Assembly: GCA_002429085.1 (NCBI GenBank)
Contig: DIYR01000133.1
Coordinates: 1-6,030, forward strand
Source of the DNA: Flavobacteriales bacterium UBA6049
Lineage (GTDB): Bacteria; Bacteroidota; Bacteroidia; Flavobacteriales_G; Salibacteraceae
Direction of reading: 5' to 3'
Length of the DNA: 6,030 bases
The notes under the pieces are model-generated. The model searched no databases. It saw nothing but the letters and a program-made list of their open reading frames with translations, and was not told the origin of the DNA. The translations under genes were made by a program, and so were the position numbers. Positions 1 through 5,679 of the stretch are shown here, one piece after another; positions within the stretch are counted from its first letter, which is position 1, and every line of letters starts with the position of its first letter.

Positions 1-786
1 ACAGCCCACAGTTTTGCTCCCATTACATATAAGTATAACGATGAGATAGGGAATTTGGTGAATACGTACAATAAGGTACAGCAAGAATTAGCCAAGTCTA
101 TAGAACTACTCTCTGAACAGAAAAAAGAAGAAGCTTGGCAAGAAATGGCCAAACAAGTGGCCCATGAAATCAAGAACCCTTTGACTCCCATGCGGCTAAA
201 AATTCAAAGTTTTATGATGTCATACAATCCCACGGAGGATCAAGACAGAGAAAAACTCAAAGAATTGGGTAATACTATAATTACCCAAATAGATACTATA
301 AAAGAAATAGCGGATAACTTCTCATCCTTTGCAAAAATGCCCGAACAGAGAAGAGAGGTGGTGGATATAGTGGAAGAGGTGAAAAATATAGTAGACATAT
401 TTGGTAACAAAAGCATCACTACAGAATCACACCAAGAGGGGATAGAGCTGTTGCTGAATAAGCCTAGCTTCCACCGCATTATAACAAACCTATTAAAAAA
501 CGCCAAACAAGCTAAGAAAAAAGAAGACCAAGAAGTAGAAATTTGGATAAACATCTATCAAACACCCAAAGAGGTTGAAATATCGATAAGAGATGATGGG
601 AAAGGAATTTCAAAGGATCATTTGGAGAAAATATTTGAACCTAAATTCACTACCAAATCTAGTGGATCGGGTCTAGGGCTGGCTATGGTAAAACGGATAA
701 TAGAAATTTACGATGGACAAATCCAAATTATTTCAGACGAGAATATGGGGACTAAGGTAACCATTATCTTGCCCAAGAATGTATAA
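1..786 (+). CDS. Sensor histidine kinase, NtrY-like, 5'-truncated by window edge
   Basis: This is the cytoplasmic part of a membrane-bound two-component sensor kinase, which autophosphorylates on histidine and passes the phosphate to a response regulator. The frame is open from base 1, so the TTG at 55 is not the start; 261 residues are visible. The first ~30 residues (including YNDEIGNLVNTYN) look like the end of a HAMP linker, followed by a charged coiled-coil helix. The H-box is MAKQVAHEIKNPLTPM, with the phospho-accepting His at bases 163-165. The N-box (NLLKNAKQA), G1 box (DDGKGI), F-box (IFEPKFTT) and G2 box (GSGLGLA) are all intact, so the catalytic domain appears functional. The 'EMAKQVAHEIKNPLTPM' form of the H-box is typical of NtrY-like kinases. 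Sensor and transmembrane segments lie outside the window. The signal sensed and the partner regulator cannot be read here. The stop at 784-786 is followed almost at once by the enoyl-CoA hydratase gene, which suggests one transcript. Confidence 0.93.
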   Translation, partial: TAHSFAPITYKYNDEIGNLVNTYNKVQQELAKSIELLSEQKKEEAWQEMAKQVAHEIKNPLTPMRLKIQSFMMSYNPTEDQDREKLKELGNTIITQIDTIKEIADNFSSFAKMPEQRREVVDIVEEVKNIVDIFGNKSITTESHQEGIELLLNKPSFHRIITNLLKNAKQAKKKEDQEVEIWINIYQTPKEVEISIRDDGKGISKDHLEKIFEPKFTTKSSGSGLGLAMVKRIIEIYDGQIQIISDENMGTKVTIILPKNV

Positions 787-808
787 CACAACTAAAATAT
801 ATTTGAAA

Positions 809-1555
809 ATGGAAAACATTAAACTATCCATCAACGAAGGCATTGCTTTGATTACTTTATCAAGACCCAAAGCATTAAACGCTTTAAACAAATTTTTGTT
901 AGAAGACCTGCATCAGGTTCTGAAAGACCTAGAATCTCAAGAGAATGTTAGAGTTTTAATCCTAACAGGAGAGGGAGAAAAAGCCTTTGTAGCTGGAGCA
1001 GATATTAAGGAGTTTCCATCCTTGTCCAAAGAGGATGCTACCGAAATGGCGGCCGTAGGTCAGGAGAGAGTGTTCGATAAGATACACCATTACCCTAAAC
1101 CAATCATAGCCGCTGTGAATGGCTATGCACTGGGAGGCGGTTTGGAATTAGCATTGGCCTGCCATATACGTGTGGGATCCCAAAATGCTGTTTTAGGCCT
1201 TCCAGAAGTTACCCTAGGCTTATTACCAGGCTATGGTGGTACTCAGCGTTTACCTATGTTAATAGGAAGAGGGAGAGCATTGGAGATGATATTAACAGGA
1301 GACCCAATAGATGCCGAAAAGGCAGAGCATTGGGGCATATTAAACAGTGTAGGTGATAATGCCATAGAGGAGGCAGAAAAAATAGCTAAGAGGCTCATAA
1401 AAAGGTATCCATCAGCACAAAAAGCAGCCTTACAGTCCGTACATTCATACTATAATGAACAGGGGTTAAAAGAAGAGATTAAACGGTTTGGACAGCAGTT
1501 TCAAACCCCAGATTTTAATCATGGAGTAGACGCTTTTCTAAACAAGAGAAAGTAG
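809..1555 (+). CDS. Enoyl-CoA hydratase (crotonase family)
   Basis: A complete crotonase-family enzyme that most likely hydrates trans-2-enoyl-CoA to 3-hydroxyacyl-CoA in cytoplasmic fatty-acid or short-chain acyl-CoA metabolism. I chose the ATG at 809 (248 residues), because MENIKLSINEGIALITL matches the usual family N-terminus. An upstream in-frame ATG at 779 would add ten residues (MYNTTKIYLK) and overlap the kinase stop. The CoA-binding/oxyanion-hole loop is seen as FVAGADIKEF, and the second oxyanion segment as NGYALGGGLELALACH. Both glutamates used by true hydratases are present: E113 in GGGLELA and E133 in LPEVTLGLLPGYGGTQRL, 20 residues apart as in the mitochondrial enzyme. That supports hydratase over isomerase, although chain-length preference cannot be told. 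Length is close to the usual ~255-260. The 3' end overlaps the convergent HsdR_N-type gene by 41 bp, and no stem-loop terminator with a T-run follows. Confidence 0.95.
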   Translation: MENIKLSINEGIALITLSRPKALNALNKFLLEDLHQVLKDLESQENVRVLILTGEGEKAFVAGADIKEFPSLSKEDATEMAAVGQERVFDKIHHYPKPIIAAVNGYALGGGLELALACHIRVGSQNAVLGLPEVTLGLLPGYGGTQRLPMLIGRGRALEMILTGDPIDAEKAEHWGILNSVGDNAIEEAEKIAKRLIKRYPSAQKAALQSVHSYYNEQGLKEEIKRFGQQFQTPDFNHGVDAFLNKRK

Positions 1556-1925
1556 GTATGGTGTCTAGCCGTTCAAAATGACTCATGGACGTCTTAATAC
1601 AAACATGAGTTAGTCCATTAGACAAAAGTAGGTATGGCGCATGGATATAGCTGTTGTACCTACTTATTTGGTCTAGAGTGTCATCGTTCAATTTTACAGA
1701 TGGAGCCTTACATTCAACTAGTAACTGAGGTTTGCCTAGTGTATCATAAATCACTAGATCAAACCTCAGTTTCTTTGGTGCCTGAGGCACTTGTTTTTCT
1801 ACTGCCATTCTAGATAGTGGGTATCCATAATCTGTCGAAAGAAGCTGAATAAGGAATTGTCGCACTTGTTCTTCAGGAGTATTTTCTACCCATTTTTTTC
1901 TGACAGCACACCAAATTTTAGTCAT
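1515..1925 (-). CDS. Stand-alone HsdR_N-domain protein (PD-(D/E)xK nuclease fold)
   Basis: A 136-residue protein resembling the N-terminal nuclease domain of type I restriction R subunits (HSDR_N_2-type family), without the helicase part. Stand-alone versions of about 140-150 residues are common across Bacteroidota. Visible features are an N-terminal RKKWVENTPEEQVRQFL segment, D56 in LRFDLVIYD, the ECK triad E71-C-K73 in LLVECKAPSV, and a downstream Q86xxxY90 (QISRY). These match the acidic, E-x-K and Q motifs of PD-(D/E)xK nucleases, so the active site looks intact. The physiological role of the stand-alone family is not known to me. It should not be assumed to belong to the restriction system at the other end of the window, which is about 2 kb away and separated by unrelated genes. 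The ATG lies inside the end of the response regulator gene (8-bp overlap ATGACTAA), implying co-transcription and probable translational coupling. Its last 13 codons are antisense to the end of the enoyl-CoA hydratase gene. Confidence 0.85.
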   Translation of the reverse strand: MTKIWCAVRKKWVENTPEEQVRQFLIQLLSTDYGYPLSRMAVEKQVPQAPKKLRFDLVIYDTLGKPQLLVECKAPSVKLNDDTLDQISRYNSYIHAPYLLLSNGLTHVCIKTSMSHFERLDTIPTFSCLEKRLLHD

Positions 1926-2607
1926 TCACTATCAGTCTAAAGCCTTCACCGTGTATATTGTCTAGTTCTATAGTGTTGTCTTCCTTGAGCAATTTTCTAA
2001 TCTTGGCGATATACACATCCATACTTCTAGAGGTGAAATAATTATTGTCATGCCATATTTGTGTTAGAGCTTTTTCCCTAGGCATCAAATCGTTTTTAAA
2101 TTGCAACAGCATTTTTAGAAGTTCATTTTCTTTGGGCGATAGTTTGCTAGAATTTGTAGGGCTTTTGAGTATGCGAAGTTTGGAATCGTAATCGAAAATA
2201 CCAAAGCTAATTTTATCTGGCTGGGCAATCTCTTGTTGCTGAAACCGCTTTAAGGTGCTCTTGACCTTTGCTAGAAAAACCTGAGTATCAAAGGGCTTTG
2301 TAATATAGTCGTCGGCACCTAAGGAATAGCCTCTAAGAACATCTTCTTTTAGAGCCTTAGCTGTAAGGAAGAATAGGGGTATTTGATCGTCAATGTCTCT
2401 GATTTTTTTGGCCATGGTAAATCCATCCATTTTGGGCATCATAACGTCCGTTACGCAGAGATGGTAATCCCCATCTTTAAACATTTTGAGACCTTCTTCG
2501 CCGTCTGTAGCAAGGTCAATATCGTAATCATTGAGTTCTAAAAAATCTTTGAGAAGCATACCGAAATTAGGATCGTCTTCTACCAGTAGTATTCGTAAAT
2601 CTGACAT
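1918..2607 (-). CDS. OmpR-family two-component response regulator
   Basis: A phosphorylation-controlled DNA-binding transcription regulator of 229 residues. The receiver domain (about 1-120) has the acidic pocket E10-D11-D12 (LLVEDD), the phospho-acceptor D54 (VTDVMMPKMDG), the conserved T82 (FLTAKA) and K104 (ITKPF). A linker leads to a C-terminal winged-helix effector domain (about 133-229) with LSPKENELLKML, the recognition-helix region SRSMDVYIAKIRKLL, and the wing IHGEGFRL. The layout resembles RprY-type regulators of Bacteroidota, but I do not assign that symbol. I chose ATG at 2607 (MSDLRILLVEDD), the normal receiver start; a GTG at 2637 would add ten unlikely residues. No Shine-Dalgarno precedes it, as is common in this phylum. 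No kinase gene adjoins it on the same strand; the kinase at the window's left end is on the opposite strand and of NtrY type, so it is not an obvious partner. The HsdR_N-type gene overlaps its stop by 8 bp. Confidence 0.94.
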   Translation of the reverse strand: MSDLRILLVEDDPNFGMLLKDFLELNDYDIDLATDGEEGLKMFKDGDYHLCVTDVMMPKMDGFTMAKKIRDIDDQIPLFFLTAKALKEDVLRGYSLGADDYITKPFDTQVFLAKVKSTLKRFQQQEIAQPDKISFGIFDYDSKLRILKSPTNSSKLSPKENELLKMLLQFKNDLMPREKALTQIWHDNNYFTSRSMDVYIAKIRKLLKEDNTIELDNIHGEGFRLIVND

Positions 2608-2662
2608 AGTAAGGAGTTTTGTTAAATTCTGTGTCACATGTTAAAAATACAAAAGTCATTTT

Positions 2663-2687
2663 ATCTACTCACTTTTTAAAAGTAGAT
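2663..2687. repeat. Overlapping inverted repeats upstream of response regulator
   Basis: ATCTACT (2663-2669) and AGTAGAT (2681-2687) are exact inverted copies with an 11-bp loop. A second near-perfect palindrome, ACTTTT-T-AAAAGT (2671-2683), overlaps the first and would compete with it for pairing. The element is about 56 bp upstream of the response regulator ATG. It could be a regulator-binding site or the 3' hairpin of a short upstream transcript. There is no adjacent long T-run on the minus strand, so a classical terminator is not well supported. Confidence 0.35.
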
Positions 2688-2820
2688 TTTCTTTTAGGAG
2701 TACAGAAAAGTTATAGGTAGTGGCAATTACAGATATAGCCTCAGAGATATTTATCTTTTTCTCAAGAAATGGTTTAACTTCAGAAATCCTATATTGGTTA
2801 TGAATCAATTATTGTTTCAT
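2665..2820 (-). pseudogene. Possible small decayed ORF with in-frame TAA at codon 4
   Basis: On the minus strand an ATG at 2820 gives M-K-Q, then TAA (2811-2809), then TTG and 46 further sense codons up to TAG at 2667-2665. The post-stop frame reads protein-like, for example NQYRISEVKPFLEKKI and ISEAISVIATTYNF, with amphipathic helix spacing and a mixture of charged and hydrophobic residues. It could be a short gene starting at the TTG (47 residues), the remnant of a gene broken by a point mutation, or a chance open stretch. I recognise no family. The stop lies inside an inverted repeat (2663-2687). The proposed start is 37 nt after the LRR-gene stop. Confidence 0.25.
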
Positions 2821-2838
2821 CAAAAGTGGTATTTGTAG

Positions 2839-2850
2839 ACTGAATTCAGT
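2839..2850. repeat. 12-bp perfect palindrome after the LRR gene
   Basis: ACTGAATTCAGT is a perfect palindrome, starting 7 nt after the stop of the LRR-protein gene. With no spacer it can form only a short hairpin, and no T-run follows on the minus strand, so it is not a clear terminator; a dimeric protein-binding site is equally possible. It may be coincidence. Confidence 0.25.
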
Positions 2851-2857
2851 TCTCTCA

Positions 2858-3970
2858 CTACAATAACAAACCTATTTCAAAGTAGCACCTCTTATTCTCG
2901 AACAAATACCCCAAACTATATGTAATTCCATACATAATATTAAATTCTGTTCCCCATGATGAGTCAAGACTTGAGTCATAGGGAGTGTAATAGACTGCTT
3001 TCAAACTGTAACCTATGGGGGCAAAATAGCCAAACCCCATATTTAAGTATCCTAAGGTCTGTTTAAAACCGTTTATTCCAAAACCAACAGTGTAATTTAT
3101 AGAATGATATTGACCTCCTAGATATTCAAATGGAGCTAATAATATACTAGCTGATTTAGGAAGCATAAACATAGCACCTAAATTTAAATGAGCGATGTTA
3201 AAAGACGAGGCATGTAAGCCAATACTTGGAAAAAAACTGAACTCAGTTTCTTCCTGACCTCTTGGCATTCCTATTAGTTTAGTAGAGATATTCGGATGTT
3301 GCTTTATAAGTTCTCTCTTATTTATAAGAGTATTCTCTATTATGATATATTGTATACTGTTGTTTTTGATTATAGAAGATGGAAGTTTAGTTATTCTTGA
3401 ACCTCTAATATCTAATACTTTTAGAGACGGTAGATATCCGATTTGCTCACCGAGAGAATCCATTTGATATGGAGCATAATTGGTAAATTTCAATATTTTT
3501 AGTTCAGGTAAGGATTTGAAAATAGACCAATTTATCGTTTGACTGTCAAAGTTGGGTAAATGTAGAACCCTTAATTTTTTTAAGTAAGTTACCCAAGATG
3601 GAAAGTTACGTTGTCTAAAGTTCAATCTTAAATCAGACAAGTAAGGGACAGATTCTGGTTGAATAGGTTCAAGTAAGTCGATACTATCTCTGTGCTTAGG
3701 AAACCATGAACCTTTAATTTCAAGACGATCTATATATAAGAATTTACTTAAAAAGGGGTTTAGATTTACAGCGTCTTTTTCATCATCAATAGTGATTTTC
3801 AAATGGAGAGAAATAGGTTTACTTTTGAATTTTATACTATCAATTTGTTTAGAATATTTTAGTGTAAGTTTCTGGTAAAAATCAGGTAAAGTGTCAGAAT
3901 AACCTTCTTTTATATCAATTTCTTGAGCGTATAAGAAAGTTACACAGAAAATTAATATAAGTTTCTTCAA
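2858..3970 (-). CDS. Exported leucine-rich-repeat protein with beta-rich (barrel-like) C-terminal domain
   Basis: A 370-residue protein I cannot assign to a named family. The start is a TTG (3970-3968): an in-frame TAA lies four codons upstream with no ATG between, and the next residues (KKLILIFCVTFLYAQ) form a clear Sec signal peptide, with likely cleavage after A15. Residues about 76-225 carry irregular leucine-rich repeats, for example LKKLRVLHLPNF, LPELKILKFTNY, LPSLKVLDIRGSRITKLPSSI and NSIQYIIIENT. Residues about 244-370 are rich in aromatic and glycine residues with alternating hydrophobic positions (such as INYTVGFGINGF, LGYLNMGFGYFAPIGYSLKAVYYTP and FNIMYGITYSLGYLF), like the strands of a small outer-membrane beta-barrel. 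The inferred topology is a periplasmic or surface LRR domain anchored by a barrel, possibly for protein binding. The protein ends in LLL rather than the aromatic residue usual for barrels. It follows hsdM after an 80-bp spacer on the same strand, but nothing ties it functionally to restriction-modification. Confidence 0.85.
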   Translation of the reverse strand: MKKLILIFCVTFLYAQEIDIKEGYSDTLPDFYQKLTLKYSKQIDSIKFKSKPISLHLKITIDDEKDAVNLNPFLSKFLYIDRLEIKGSWFPKHRDSIDLLEPIQPESVPYLSDLRLNFRQRNFPSWVTYLKKLRVLHLPNFDSQTINWSIFKSLPELKILKFTNYAPYQMDSLGEQIGYLPSLKVLDIRGSRITKLPSSIIKNNSIQYIIIENTLINKRELIKQHPNISTKLIGMPRGQEETEFSFFPSIGLHASSFNIAHLNLGAMFMLPKSASILLAPFEYLGGQYHSINYTVGFGINGFKQTLGYLNMGFGYFAPIGYSLKAVYYTPYDSSLDSSWGTEFNIMYGITYSLGYLFENKRCYFEIGLLL

Positions 3971-4008
3971 GGGTGTTATTTATTGTATTGGTAGATTTAA
4001 CTTTCTGT

Positions 4009-4020
4009 GGACACTGTCCC
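4009..4020. repeat. Short inverted repeat resembling an IS terminus
   Basis: GGACA-C-TGTCC, followed by C and five A residues, lies in the spacer between hsdM and the LRR gene. The 'CTGTCCCAAAAAGT' context resembles the ends of several bacterial insertion sequences, from general recollection rather than a database match. No transposase and no matching second end are visible in the window, so at most this is a remnant. A simple hairpin is the alternative. Confidence 0.2.
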
Positions 4021-4040
4021 AAAAAGTGCTTGAACAAGCG
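4021..4040 (-). terminator. Weak candidate terminator after hsdM
   Basis: Reading the minus strand after the hsdM stop, GCTTG-TT-CAAGC (4039-4028) can form a 4-5 bp stem and is followed by A-C and a run of five T (4025-4021). The geometry fits a small intrinsic terminator about 11 nt past the stop. The stem is short, so some readthrough into the LRR gene is plausible. Confidence 0.35.
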
Positions 4041-4050
4041 TTGGTATTTT

Positions 4051-5679
4051 TTATATTGTTTTTAACCCTAACTCTTTCAAAAATTCGTTGTGTTCCTTTG
4101 TCTTCTTTTCAATTTGTTCATTGATTGAAGTCAAGCTTTTGTTTACCTCTTCCAAGTCCACAGGGATTTCATCTTCTGCTGTACTTACATATCTCGAAAT
4201 ATTCAGATTGTAGCCATTCTTTTCAATCTCCTCCATAGAGACTTTTCTAGAATAGCGTTCTTCCTCTTTACGGAATGTATAAGTGTCGACAATTTTTCCA
4301 ATGTGCGATTCATCTAAAGAGTTCTGACGTTTTCCTTTATCATAGTGCTCACTGGCGTTGATGAATAGTACATCGTCTTCCTTTTTACATTTTTTTAATA
4401 CGAGAATACACACAGGAATCCCAGTAGAGTAGAATAGGTTTGAAGGTAAACCAATTACAGTATCGATGTTGTTGTCTTTTAGTAATTTGGTTCTAATTTT
4501 TTCTTCTTGACCGCCTCTGAACAATACACCATGAGGTAAGATGATAGCCATAGTTCCTTCATTACTCAGAAAGTGGAAACCATGCAATAAGAAGGCAAAA
4601 TCTGCTGCTGACTTAGGGGCTAAACCATAACTTTTAAAACGGAAGTCTTCAGCCATGGCTTCATTGGGTGTCCAACGTAAACTAAACGGTGGATTGGCTA
4701 CAATGGCATCAAAAACAGTCTTTTTGGATGGATTCATTTCATTGAGCACATCCCATTGGTTTTTTAAAGTATCTCCATGGAAGATTTCAAACTCGGTGTC
4801 TTTCATCCCATGCAAGAGCATGTTCATTCTTGCCAAGTTGTAGGTGGTAATATTGTTCTCTTGACCTAAAATTTTACCCACTGTACCACCGTGGTCTTTG
4901 ATTCGTTTTCTTACGTTCAATAACAACGAACCCGAACCACAAGCCATGTCAAATACTTTCTCCAACTTGCCCTTCTTACCGGTGGCAGGATCTTGGCTGT
5001 CTAAGGTAACAATCTCAGAAAGTATGGTTGAAATTTGCTGTGGTGTATAGAATTCTCCTGCTTTTTTTCCTGAACCAGCTGCGAACTGACCAATAAGGTA
5101 TTCGTAAGCATCACCGAGTGTTTCTGTATCGGTTGAGAAACTAGAAATACCTTCGGCAATCTTTTGAATGATCGTACAAAGTTTTTTATTTCTTTCCGTT
5201 GGGGTTTTACCGAGTTTTTCTGAATTCAAATTGATTTCAGAGAATAAGCCTTGAAATGAATTTTCGAACGATTCATTTTCTATGTAGCGAAATCCTTCTT
5301 CAAGGGTGGTGATTAGCTCTCCATTTTGAGTTCTAGCGAGTTCAGAAATATTACTCCACAAATGTTCTGGTTTGATTACGTAGTGTACTTTCCTACGCAT
5401 CTGCTTTTCAAACTCAGATATATCTTCTTGATTGGCTTCATACCATCTTTGCAATGGGGAGGGAACAAAACCATCTAGTCTTTTATCTTCGGGCTTATTT
5501 TTGGGATAATCCGAACCCAATTCTTTTTTAGCGGATTCTTCGTAATTATGAGAGAGATAACGCAAGAATAGAAACGAAAGCATGTAATCACGGAACGAAT
5601 CCGCGTTCATGGCACCTCTTAGATCGTCTGCTATTGCCCAAAGGGTTTTTCCTAATTTATCTTGTTCTTGTTGTGTCAT
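4051..5679 (-). CDS. hsdM: Type I restriction-modification system DNA methyltransferase subunit HsdM
   Basis: The modification subunit of a type I restriction-modification enzyme. It transfers methyl from S-adenosylmethionine to adenine N6 when bound to the specificity subunit HsdS, and with HsdR forms the restriction complex. It has 542 residues, within the usual range. The N-terminal HsdM helical domain spans about 5-150 (LWAIADDLRGAMNADSFRDY). GEFYTP (209-214) is the conserved segment preceding the methyltransferase core, DMACGSGSLLL (244-254) is the AdoMet-binding motif I, and NPPF (329-332) is the catalytic motif IV. A conserved YNLNISRYV (490-498) is followed by a coiled-coil-like tail (about 505-535) of the sort that contacts HsdS. 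All key motifs are intact. The ATG lies within the stop of the upstream RAYT-like gene (ATGA, 4-bp overlap), implying translational coupling. No hsdS or hsdR follows: the next gene downstream is the LRR protein, so those subunits must be upstream of the window, elsewhere or absent. Confidence 0.96.
   Translation of the reverse strand: MTQQEQDKLGKTLWAIADDLRGAMNADSFRDYMLSFLFLRYLSHNYEESAKKELGSDYPKNKPEDKRLDGFVPSPLQRWYEANQEDISEFEKQMRRKVHYVIKPEHLWSNISELARTQNGELITTLEEGFRYIENESFENSFQGLFSEINLNSEKLGKTPTERNKKLCTIIQKIAEGISSFSTDTETLGDAYEYLIGQFAAGSGKKAGEFYTPQQISTILSEIVTLDSQDPATGKKGKLEKVFDMACGSGSLLLNVRKRIKDHGGTVGKILGQENNITTYNLARMNMLLHGMKDTEFEIFHGDTLKNQWDVLNEMNPSKKTVFDAIVANPPFSLRWTPNEAMAEDFRFKSYGLAPKSAADFAFLLHGFHFLSNEGTMAIILPHGVLFRGGQEEKIRTKLLKDNNIDTVIGLPSNLFYSTGIPVCILVLKKCKKEDDVLFINASEHYDKGKRQNSLDESHIGKIVDTYTFRKEEERYSRKVSMEEIEKNGYNLNISRYVSTAEDEIPVDLEEVNKSLTSINEQIEKKTKEHNEFLKELGLKTI

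Larger units (their letters stand above)
2608..2857. other. Intergenic spacer upstream of the response regulator
   Basis: A 250-bp AT-rich gap between the LRR-protein gene and the response regulator, both on the minus strand. It should contain the regulator's promoter, but I find no full match to the Bacteroidota -7 element TAnnTTTG on the minus strand. The nearest is GACTTTTG at 2657-2650, one mismatch and without a convincing -33 partner. It holds a possible decayed small ORF (2665-2820, minus), overlapping inverted repeats at 2663-2687, and a 12-bp palindrome at 2839-2850. No tRNA or known RNA is recognisable. Confidence 0.6.

Noticed and set aside
240..554. Open frame on the minus strand opposite the kinase gene
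   Set aside because: It is wholly antisense to the conserved kinase domain and its translation has the look of a reverse-strand shadow; no independent evidence supports it.
798..805. TATATTTG, an exact match to the Bacteroidota -7 element TAnnTTTG, upstream of the enoyl-CoA hydratase start
   Set aside because: It lies only 3 bp before the chosen ATG and would place the transcription start at or after the start codon; the nearest upstream TTG (769-771) is 26 bp away, longer than the usual 17-23 bp spacing. AT-rich coincidence is more likely.
1549..1637. 13-bp direct repeat AAAGTAGGTATGG at 1549-1561 and 1625-1637
   Set aside because: Both copies sit in coding sequence of the HsdR_N-type gene in different frames (encoding PYLL and IPTF, both plausible family residues), so it looks like coincidence rather than a duplication or attachment site.
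1515..1925. HsdR_N-type gene as the missing R subunit of the hsdM system
   Set aside because: It lacks the helicase region, is only 136 residues long, and is separated from hsdM by two complete genes; stand-alone copies of this family occur in Bacteroidota without type I systems nearby.
1..2607. Sensor kinase at the left edge and OmpR-type regulator as a cognate two-component pair
   Set aside because: They are on opposite strands in separate operons, and the kinase core is NtrY-like, which usually pairs with NtrC-type regulators; the sequence gives no evidence for pairing.
4655..4843. Short plus-strand open frame inside hsdM
   Set aside because: It is antisense to the conserved catalytic NPPF region of hsdM and has no supporting features.
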